From Actinomycetota bacterium (GTDB lineage: Bacteria; Actinomycetota; Actinomycetes; Nanopelagicales; Nanopelagicaceae), in the NCBI GenBank assembly GCA_009697555.1, contig WLQV01000005.1, positions 1 through 13,306 of the forward strand: a stretch of DNA of 13,306 nt. Reading direction: 5' to 3'. Numbering within the stretch: the first letter of the stretch is position 1; every line of letters starts with the position of its first letter. Shown piece by piece: positions 7,827 through 13,306 of the stretch. The translations under genes and the position numbers were made by a program. The notes beneath the pieces were generated by a model that saw nothing but the letters and a program-made list of their open reading frames with translations, was not told where the DNA came from and searched no databases.

Positions 7827-8040
7827 ACATCTCCTCCAGTGGAAATCCACTACACATCTGGAGGGACGATCCTTGGGATCGCGGTACCACCCACCTTGCA
7901 ACAAAGGGTGTGCTGCCCTTGTGCCACTTGATTACTCGCCGCCGGGTCTACCTCTGTCCTTGCGCTATCACAGGTGCGAGATAGCGAAGTAACAAACTCT
8001 TCCGGCACGCTCAAAGGTGATGGCCTTGTCATAGCGTTAA
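7827..8040 (-). ncRNA. T-box leader RNA of ileS (translational type, ultrashort Stem I)
   Basis: This cis-acting RNA senses uncharged tRNA-Ile and opens the ileS ribosome binding site. The T-box core TGGGTGGTACCGCG is at 7893-7880. Its TGGT bulge (7889-7886) matches the ACCA end of tRNA-Ile. Stem I is very short: ACGCT (8037-8033) pairs AGCGT (8011-8007), and AAGG (8027-8024) pairs CCTT (8017-8014), around the loop CCATCA. That loop contains the isoleucine specifier ATC (8021-8019). Stem II elements are GCCGG/CCGGC (8006-8002/7945-7941) and CGCTATC/GATAGCG (7986-7980/7969-7963). The loop ACCT (7975-7972) could form a pseudoknot with AGGT (7953-7950). Stem III is AAGGG/CCCTT (7920-7916/7908-7904). 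The antisequestor is GGG/CCC plus GCGATC/GATCGT. No U-tract exists, so control is translational. Actinobacterial ileS T-boxes of this kind are known. Confidence 0.95.
7831..7864 (-). promoter_or_regulatory. Shine-Dalgarno sequestor hairpin of the ileS T-box
   Basis: CCTCCAG (7864-7858) is fully complementary to CTGGAGG (7839-7833), which contains most of the ribosome binding site GGAGGAG (7837-7831). The inner repeat AGTGG/CCACT can extend the fold. CC at 7864-7863 is also used in the antisequestor (CCC 7865-7863), so the two structures exclude each other. This is the expected switch of a translational T-box: without uncharged tRNA the site is buried. Confidence 0.85.
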
Positions 8041-8054
8041 GTACGAGTGAGTGG

Positions 8055-8083
8055 ATCTTACCGTGGCGGAGGTGGCTTTTCGA
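8055..8083 (-). promoter_or_regulatory. Candidate promoter of the ileS leader
   Basis: On the - strand, TCGAAA (8083-8078) and TAAGAT (8060-8055) are 17 bp apart. The -10 matches TAnnnT; the -35 is weak (4 of 6 to TTGACA). Transcription would begin near 8048, just before Stem I of the T-box, giving a leader of about 220 nt. The fit between predicted start and RNA structure supports the call. Confidence 0.5.
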
Positions 8084-8095
8084 CGCTGATAGGCA

Positions 8096-8101
8096 TAAGT
8101 T
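8096..8101 (+). promoter_or_regulatory. Candidate -10 element for a leaderless DksA/TraR-type mRNA
   Basis: TAAGTT (8096-8101) fits the actinobacterial TAnnnT -10 and lies 7 nt before the GTG at 8109. Transcription would therefore begin at or next to the start codon. No Shine-Dalgarno sequence stands at a usable distance from that GTG, which fits a leaderless transcript, a frequent arrangement in actinobacteria. No convincing -35 was found. Confidence 0.45.
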
Positions 8102-8108
8102 ACGCGCC

Positions 8109-8849
8109 GTGGCAGTGAAGAAGAAGAGAGCAGCGGCGAAGAAGCCCGCTAAGAAGGCCCCTGCCAAAAAGATTGCTAAAAAAGTAGCCAAGAAGAAGCC
8201 CGCTAAGAAGGCTCCTGCCAAAAAGATTGCCAAGAAGGCTCCTGCCAAAAAGGCACCAGCCAAAAAGGCGCTAGCTAAGAAAGCTCCGGGTCGTCCATTT
8301 CCTTCTAAGGCCGCACCAGTAGTTGCACCCGCTCCACCATCGAGTGCTGCTGCATCCGCTCCCGTACAAGAGCATCGTTTAGTAATGCGTCCACCAGTTC
8401 GCCCAGTAAAGAGTGGAAAGAAAGCGCCATCGCTCAAGCCGATCAAGAGCGCACCAGCTCCTATGGTGGTTGATGGCGATGAAGCACCATGGAGTGCCAC
8501 TGAACTTAAATCGATGCGCTCGCACCTCACTAGCGATCTTGCACGTTTGAAGCAAGAACTTGCCGCCGTTGAAATTGAGATGGATGCGCTGATTCAAGAA
8601 TCAGGCGAAGGTGCCGGAGATGATCAGGCCGATGCTGGTACTAAAACTTTCGAACGCGAACATGAGATGTCACTTGTTATCAATGCCCGCGACATGGTCT
8701 TGCAGACCGAACGAGCACTCGAGCGCATCGATAGCAAGAGTTATGGTCGCTGCGAAGAGTGCAGCAATGCCATTGGCAAAGCACGTCTCCAAGTTTTCCC
8801 ACGAGCCACCCTCTGCATGATTTGCAAGCAGAAGGAAGAACGGCGCTAA
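8109..8849 (+). CDS. DksA/TraR-type zinc-finger protein with Lys/Ala/Pro-rich N-terminal tail
   Basis: The product (246 residues from the GTG at 8109) has two parts. Residues of about 4-60 are a highly basic tail of PAKKAPAKK-type units like the tails of histone H1-like and HupB proteins, followed by a Pro/Ala/Ser linker to about residue 120. The C-terminal 120 residues form a DksA/TraR module: a helical hairpin beginning WSATELKSMRSHLTSDLARLKQEL, then the helix with ARDMVLQTERALERIDSKSYGRCEEC and the four-cysteine zinc finger CEEC-x17-CMIC. DksA-family proteins act in the RNA polymerase secondary channel. The tail suggests DNA or RNA binding. Neither role is shown for this protein. A DksA/TraR gene in front of lspA is usual in actinobacteria. 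An ATG at 7974 in the same frame would overlap the T-box and encodes no family sequence. It lies 2 bp before lspA. Confidence 0.88.
   Translation: MAVKKKRAAAKKPAKKAPAKKIAKKVAKKKPAKKAPAKKIAKKAPAKKAPAKKALAKKAPGRPFPSKAAPVVAPAPPSSAAASAPVQEHRLVMRPPVRPVKSGKKAPSLKPIKSAPAPMVVDGDEAPWSATELKSMRSHLTSDLARLKQELAAVEIEMDALIQESGEGAGDDQADAGTKTFEREHEMSLVINARDMVLQTERALERIDSKSYGRCEECSNAIGKARLQVFPRATLCMICKQKEERR
8145..8252 (+). repeat. Two tandem imperfect 54-bp repeats in the Lys-rich tail
   Basis: Copy 1 is 8145-8198 and copy 2 is 8199-8252, each encoding 18 residues starting PAKKAPAKKIAKK. They are nearly identical over the first 40 bases (for example CCCCTGCC against CTCCTGCC) and differ in the last quarter. 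Shorter degenerate 9-15 bp units continue to about 8290. Such repeats can change copy number by slippage. Confidence 0.85.
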
Positions 8850-8851
8850 CT

Positions 8852-9391
8852 TTGCGCCGCTTCGAACGTCCTCAAGCCTCAGGGCTATCGCTCTGGAATC
8901 CCATTACTAAGCCGTTATGGATTACTGCCCTTGCAGTTTTAATTCTCGACCGCGTCACGAAGATGTGGGCAGTTGCTGCACTCACCGATCAACCACCGCG
9001 CGACTTTATTGGATCAATTCTGCGTCTTCATCTCATCGGTAATGCTGGTGCGGCATTTAGCGTTGGTATGGGGCGCAGTGCTCTCTTGAGTGCCTTCGCC
9101 TTCTTTGTTATCGGTGCAATTATTTACTTTGCTACCTCTCTGATTTCAAAACGTTGGGCACTCACACTCGGTCTGGTATTAGGTGGCGCACTTGGCAATC
9201 TCATTGATCGCATTACCCAAAGTAAAGGTGGCTTTCTCGAAGGTGAAGTAATTGATTTTCTTGAACTGCCACATTGGCCAATCTTTAATCTGGCAGATAT
9301 AGCCGTTTCAACTGCGGCAGTGCTGGCGATCATTCTCTCGATTAAAAATATTCTGCCCACTGGCAAACGGCCAGATCGCAGGCTCGGATGA
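8852..9391 (+). CDS. lspA: Lipoprotein signal peptidase (signal peptidase II)
   Basis: LspA is the inner-membrane aspartyl protease that cleaves the signal peptide from diacylated prolipoproteins. The TTG at 8852 is taken as start: it lies 2 bp after the preceding stop and gives 179 residues, within the family range, and no ATG, GTG or TTG follows before the first membrane helix. AAGGA (8832-8836) is 15 nt upstream, rather far for a ribosome binding site, so coupling to the preceding gene is likely. The ATG at 8759 would extend the frame deep into the upstream gene. Four membrane segments are visible, at about residues 22-42, 66-70 into 93, 101-118 and 150-168. Landmarks are ILDRVTK, NAGAAFS, GGALGNLIDR, EVIDF and FNLAD; the catalytic pair is D135 and D149. 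The end overlaps the next gene by 4 bp. Confidence 0.93.
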   Translation: MRRFERPQASGLSLWNPITKPLWITALAVLILDRVTKMWAVAALTDQPPRDFIGSILRLHLIGNAGAAFSVGMGRSALLSAFAFFVIGAIIYFATSLISKRWALTLGLVLGGALGNLIDRITQSKGGFLEGEVIDFLELPHWPIFNLADIAVSTAAVLAIILSIKNILPTGKRPDRRLG

Positions 9392-10326
9392 GTCGTGAAA
9401 TTAAACGCGTCAGCGTTCCAGAGGGTGTAGCAGGGGAGCGTATAGATAGCGCACTGACTCGAGTTTTGGGCCTTTCACGTAACTCTGTTGTGAAGTTATT
9501 AGAAGCTGGCGAGATCACAACTGCAGGTGTGGCAATGGGCAAATCAGATCGAGTATCGGTTGGGCAAGATATTGAAATTTTGATGCCAGATACCGATCCA
9601 GGTGATGCAGTTCCAATTACACCGCTGAAAGATTTAGAGATTGTCTACGAAGATGATGCAATCGTTGTTATTAACAAACCAGTGGGTTGCGCTGCGCATC
9701 CAAGTCCAGGCTGGGTTGGCCCAACTGTCATTGGTGCACTTGCTGCGGCTGGCCACACAATTGCTACAAGTGGCGCCGCCGAACGTGCCGGAATTGTTCA
9801 TCGCCTCGATGTTGGCACTAGTGGCTTGATGGTTGTTGCTAAGAGTGAGCGCGCATACAGCGTTCTGAAAGATGCATTTCGTGATCGCACTGTTGAGAAG
9901 ATTTATCACGCACTTGTACAAGGACATTTAGATTCCACTTCAGGAACCATTGACGCACCGATCGATCGCCACCCGAAAGAGGATTATCGCTTTGCCGTTG
10001 TTGCCGATGGTAAACCGAGCATCACTCATTACGAAGTGATCGAGTACTACCGCGCAGTTTCATTAGTACAAGTAACTTTAGAAACAGGACGCACCCATCA
10101 AATTCGAGTTCACTTCTCCGCGCTGCACCATCCACTAGTTGGCGATCTCACCTACGGCGCAGATCCCACCCTGGCCAAACGCCTTGAGATGACGCGTCCA
10201 TGGCTCCATGCCATGGAGTTGCGCTTTGCTCACCCGATTACTGGCGCCGCCCTCGACTTCCGTGCGCCGTATCCAGCTGATCTGACACGCGCAATTTCCC
10301 TACTCGACCAATCTGTCCTTCCGTAG
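9388..10326 (+). CDS. rluD: RluA/RluD-family rRNA pseudouridine synthase
   Basis: This enzyme converts uridines in ribosomal RNA to pseudouridine; RluD acts on helix 69 of 23S rRNA, though the exact target of this protein cannot be read from sequence. The 312-residue product has an N-terminal S4 RNA-binding domain (about 15-66, with [22 protein letters not shown]) and an RluA-type catalytic domain. That domain contains [12 protein letters not shown], the catalytic [16 protein letters not shown] with D141, the segment [10 protein letters not shown] and the terminal [20 protein letters not shown]. It overlaps lspA by ATGA, and lspA-rluD pairing is common in actinobacteria and other bacteria. 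The dnaE start lies 17 bp downstream. No damage is visible. Confidence 0.93.
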   Translation: MSREIKRVSVPEGVAGERIDSALTRVLGLSRNSVVKLLEAGEITTAGVAMGKSDRVSVGQDIEILMPDTDPGDAVPITPLKDLEIVYEDDAIVVINKPVGCAAHPSPGWVGPTVIGALAAAGHTIATSGAAERAGIVHRLDVGTSGLMVVAKSERAYSVLKDAFRDRTVEKIYHALVQGHLDSTSGTIDAPIDRHPKEDYRFAVVADGKPSITHYEVIEYYRAVSLVQVTLETGRTHQIRVHFSALHHPLVGDLTYGADPTLAKRLEMTRPWLHAMELRFAHPITGAALDFRAPYPADLTRAISLLDQSVLP

Positions 10327-10343
10327 GACTACCCTCACCAGCC

Positions 10344-13306
10344 GTGACTAACTTCGCCCACCTCCACGTTCACACCGAGTATTCGATGCTCGATGGAGCC
10401 GCACGCGTGGATGAATTAGTGGCAGAAGTTGCGCGCCAAGAGATGCCGGCAATTGCCATTACCGATCATGGAAATGTTTTCGGTGCCTACGACTTTTATA
10501 AACAAGCAAAGAAAGCTGGCGTCAAACCGATCATCGGCATCGAAGCTTACGTTGCACCTGAATCGCGATTTAAGAAAGAGCGCGTGAAGTGGGCCGATGG
10601 CGGCGAAGATGATGTCTCTGGTGGCGGTGCTTATACCCACATGACTTTGCTTGCTGAAAATAATGAAGGTTTGCAGAATCTCTTCCGTCTTTCATCACTG
10701 GCTTCACTCGAGGGTTATTACTACAAGCCTCGTATGGATCGCGAACTTCTTGCCCAATATGCCAAGGGAATTATTGCAACCACTGGTTGTCCAGGTGGCG
10801 AGATCCAAACTCGGTTGCGCATGGGCGCATATAAAGAGGCACTTCGCGCGGCGAGTGAACTCCGTGATATTTTTGGGAAAGAGAATTTCTTCTTAGAAAT
10901 CATGGAACATGGCATCGAGATTGAAGCCAGGGTTAAGGCAGATCTTCTTAAATTAGGTCGCGAACTTGGTCTGCCACTTCTTGCGACAAATGATCTTCAC
11001 TACACCTACAAGAAAGATTCAGAAGCACATGCTGCGCTGCTCTGTGTGCAATCTGGTTCGACGTTAGCTGATCCCAAGCGCTTTAAATTTGAAAATGATG
11101 AGTTCTATTTAAAGAGCGCCAGCGAAATGCGCGAACTCTTTAAGGAACTCCCAGAGGCATGCGACAACACACTTTTAATTGCCGAGCGCTGCGAAGTCAC
11201 AATGCGCGAAGGCGAGAATCTATTGCCACGCTTCCCAGTGCCAAGTGGCGAGAGCGAAGATTCCTGGTTAATTAAAGAATCCCTCGCCGGCTTAACATCG
11301 AAGTTAGGTGGCGCAATTCCACCGGCATACGACGAGCGACTTCGCTACGAACTCGATGTCATGATCAAGATGGGATTTCCTGGTTACTTCCTTGTAGTTG
11401 CCGACCTAGTTAATTATGCAAAGCAGCAGGGGATTCGCGTCGGTCCAGGTCGCGGCTCTGCAGCAGGTTCACTCGTCTCCTATTCCTTAGGTATTACTGC
11501 ACTCGATCCCATTGTGCATGGCCTCTTGTTCGAGCGCTTCCTCAATCCAGAACGTATCTCGATGCCAGATATTGATTTAGATTTTGATGAGCGCAGGCGC
11601 AGCGACATGATTCGTTATGCCACTGAGAAATATGGCGAGGATCGCGTTGCGCAGATTATTACTTACGGAACAATCAAATCTAAACAAGCGATTAAAGATG
11701 CCACACGCGTTCTTGGCTATCCCTATGTGTTCGGGGATAAATTAACCAAAGCGTTACCACCATCGATTATGGGTAAAGATGTCACGTTAGGTGGCGCATT
11801 TGATCCGAAGAATGAGCGCTATGTCGAAGCATCAGAATTTCGCGCACTCTATGACAGCGAACCAGATTCCAAGCGCATCGTGGATACGGCACGTGGCCTT
11901 GAGGGACTCAAGCGCCAAGCTGGCGTGCATGCCGCGGGTGTAATTCTTTCGCGCGAACCTCTCCTTGATGTCATTCCGATTCAGCGGCGCGACTCTGATG
12001 GCGCGATCATTACTCAATTCGACATGGGTGCCTGCGAAGCAATTGGTCTACTCAAGATGGATTTCTTGGGATTGCGCAATCTCTCAGTACTCGATGATGC
12101 GCTATTGAATATCATTGCCAATCAAGGCGATGTGGTGAAGTTAGAAGATCTCACTCTCGATGATAAGAAGACTTACGAACTTCTCTCTCGCGGTGACACA
12201 CTCGGTGTATTCCAATTGGACTCTGGTCCGATTCGTTCACTTCTTCGCTCGATGGCACCTGATTCCTTCGCCGACATCTCTGCGGTGATTGCGCTCTATC
12301 GCCCAGGTCCTATGGGTGAAAATTCGCATAATAAATATGCCGATCGCAAGAATGGGCGTAAGCCAGTTGAACCAATCCATCCTGAATTAGATAAGCCGCT
12401 CCAAGAAATTCTTGGGGATACCTACGGTCTAATTGTTTATCAAGAACAGGTGATGGCGATCGCTCAGAAGGTCGCTAACTTCTCACTTGGTCGTGCAGAT
12501 TTACTCCGTAAAGCGATGGGTAAGAAGATTGTCGAAGTTCTCGAAAAGGAATATGTTCCCTTCGAAGCTGGCATGGTTAAAAATGGCTTCTCCACTGGTG
12601 CAATTAGCGAACTCTGGAAGACGCTGATCCCATTCTCGGATTACGCATTTAACCGGGCACATAGCGCAGGTTACGGAATGGTCTCCTATTGGACTGCCTA
12701 TCTCAAAGCTAATTACCCCACCGAATACATGGCCGCGCTGCTCACGAGTGTGCGCGATGATAAAGATAAATCTGCTCTTTACTTGAGTGAATGTCGGCGA
12801 ATGGGAATCAAAGTCCTACCACCAGATGTCAATGAATCCGATGCTGAGTACACACCACGCGGTGGCGATATTCGTTTTGGTTTGGCCGCGATTCGCAATG
12901 TTGGTGAAGGTGTTGTCGCCTCCATAAAGGCTGCGCGAGATAGCAAATCTCGCTTCACCTCATTTGGTGATTTCTTAGCGAAGGTCGATGCGCAGGTCTG
13001 CAATAAGAAGACGATTGAATCTCTGATTAAGGCTGGCGCATTTGATTCCTTTGGGGCGCCTCGTAAAGGTTTGATGGCGGTGCATTTAGAGGCGATTGAT
13101 TCGGTGATTGAGAGCAAACGCGCTGAAGCAATTGGCCAATTCGATTTATTCGGCGGTGAATCAACCACTCAAGTAATGGGAGTTGAGCTAGATATTCCAC
13201 AAGGGGAGTGGGAGAAATCCCAACTTCTCTCATACGAGCGCGAGATGTTGGGTCTTTACGTTTCTGATCATCCACTCCTTGGCATCGAACATGTACTCAA
13301 AGCCAA
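10344..13306 (+). CDS. dnaE: DNA polymerase III alpha subunit DnaE1-type (3' end outside window)
   Basis: DnaE is the replicative polymerase. The GTG at 10344 begins [18 protein letters not shown], as in actinobacterial DnaE1. The frame stays open to the window end, giving 987 residues; the usual length near 1180 means about 190 residues are missing. The N-terminal PHP domain keeps what look like all nine metal ligands: H8, H10, D17, H42, E67, H99, C149, D217 and H219. This is the pattern of enzymes that proofread through PHP instead of a separate epsilon subunit. The palm has catalytic aspartates D409 and D411 (PDIDLDF) and D573 (KMDFLGL). [24 protein letters not shown] marks the fingers region, and [14 protein letters not shown] leads towards the missing OB-fold. 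No Shine-Dalgarno sequence is seen; TACCCT (10330-10335), 8 nt before the GTG, could be a -10 for a leaderless transcript. Confidence 0.98.
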   Translation, partial: MTNFAHLHVHTEYSMLDGAARVDELVAEVARQEMPAIAITDHGNVFGAYDFYKQAKKAGVKPIIGIEAYVAPESRFKKERVKWADGGEDDVSGGGAYTHMTLLAENNEGLQNLFRLSSLASLEGYYYKPRMDRELLAQYAKGIIATTGCPGGEIQTRLRMGAYKEALRAASELRDIFGKENFFLEIMEHGIEIEARVKADLLKLGRELGLPLLATNDLHYTYKKDSEAHAALLCVQSGSTLADPKRFKFENDEFYLKSASEMRELFKELPEACDNTLLIAERCEVTMREGENLLPRFPVPSGESEDSWLIKESLAGLTSKLGGAIPPAYDERLRYELDVMIKMGFPGYFLVVADLVNYAKQQGIRVGPGRGSAAGSLVSYSLGITALDPIVHGLLFERFLNPERISMPDIDLDFDERRRSDMIRYATEKYGEDRVAQIITYGTIKSKQAIKDATRVLGYPYVFGDKLTKALPPSIMGKDVTLGGAFDPKNERYVEASEFRALYDSEPDSKRIVDTARGLEGLKRQAGVHAAGVILSREPLLDVIPIQRRDSDGAIITQFDMGACEAIGLLKMDFLGLRNLSVLDDALLNIIANQGDVVKLEDLTLDDKKTYELLSRGDTLGVFQLDSGPIRSLLRSMAPDSFADISAVIALYRPGPMGENSHNKYADRKNGRKPVEPIHPELDKPLQEILGDTYGLIVYQEQVMAIAQKVANFSLGRADLLRKAMGKKIVEVLEKEYVPFEAGMVKNGFSTGAISELWKTLIPFSDYAFNRAHSAGYGMVSYWTAYLKANYPTEYMAALLTSVRDDKDKSALYLSECRRMGIKVLPPDVNESDAEYTPRGGDIRFGLAAIRNVGEGVVASIKAARDSKSRFTSFGDFLAKVDAQVCNKKTIESLIKAGAFDSFGAPRKGLMAVHLEAIDSVIESKRAEAIGQFDLFGGESTTQVMGVELDIPQGEWEKSQLLSYEREMLGLYVSDHPLLGIEHVLKA

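Noticed and set aside
7827..7904. N-terminal extension of IleRS from an ATG at 7904
   Set aside because: The extra 26 residues are read from the T-box core and the sequestor hairpin. The ATG at 7826 has a strong ribosome binding site and a family-like N-terminus.
7974..8108. N-terminal extension of the DksA-like protein from an ATG at 7974
   Set aside because: It overlaps the T-box and the divergent promoters, has no ribosome binding site and encodes no recognisable family sequence.
8136..8290. Clustered short repeats that could suggest a CRISPR or minisatellite
   Set aside because: The units are in frame, degenerate and have no unique spacers; they encode AKKAP-type peptide repeats.
7850..8530. 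Long - strand frame rich in FLAGAFLA-type repeats that looks like a membrane protein
   Set aside because: It is the antisense reading of the Lys/Ala-rich repeats of the DksA-like gene and also runs into the T-box. Leu/Phe/Ala on this strand is simply the complement of AAG/AAA and GCC codons.
8759..8851. Longer LspA starting at an ATG at 8759
   Set aside because: The extension lies wholly within the zinc-finger coding part of the upstream gene and reads as polar, non-LspA sequence.
1..13306. Search for tRNA or rRNA genes, insertion sequences, phage genes, toxin-antitoxin pairs or defence genes
   Set aside because: None was recognised. Apart from the T-box leader there are no RNA genes, and every long open region is explained by a conserved housekeeping gene.

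Overview
The window is a compact chromosomal stretch from an actinobacterium (Actinomycetota). The order murC-ftsQ-ftsZ-pgeF-yggS-sepF-yggT, then ileS, a DksA/TraR-type gene, lspA, an rluD-type gene and dnaE, is the conserved division and cell-wall neighbourhood of that phylum. The FtsZ C-terminal peptide ending VPDFMK, the presence of SepF and the translational T-box in front of ileS agree. Base composition looks near half G+C, genes overlap or nearly touch, and no mobile DNA is seen. This resembles small, streamlined planktonic actinobacteria (for example the freshwater acI / Nanopelagicales group), but that placement is inference only.

Left part (1-4701, + strand): the 3' part of murC overlaps ftsQ. 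A 156-bp spacer with a good promoter candidate and a foldable leader follows. Then come ftsZ, pgeF, yggS, sepF and yggT, probably one transcript. These genes make and edit peptidoglycan precursors and build the Z-ring with its membrane anchor. The divIVA/wag31 gene usually found after yggT in this phylum is not there.

Middle (4704-8108): ileS lies on the - strand, ending 2 bp from yggT. It encodes a type-2 isoleucyl-tRNA synthetase whose HIGH motif reads GTHH. Its 5' leader is a class II (translational) T-box RNA. An ATC isoleucine specifier sits in the terminal loop of a very short Stem I, a TGGT bulge matches the tRNA-Ile end, and a hairpin buries the Shine-Dalgarno sequence.

Right part (8109-13306, + strand): a divergent gene encodes a DksA/TraR-type zinc-finger protein with a long Lys/Ala/Pro tail. 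Then come lspA (lipoprotein signal peptidase), an rluD-family pseudouridine synthase and dnaE (replicative DNA polymerase III alpha, cut by the window end). The ileS and DksA-like promoters appear to overlap, and the DksA-like mRNA looks leaderless.

No wholly new system was found. The points most worth a second look are the GxHH IleRS, a lysine in place of a conserved FtsZ nucleotide-loop asparagine, the missing divIVA, the T-box, and the histone-like tail on the DksA-family protein.
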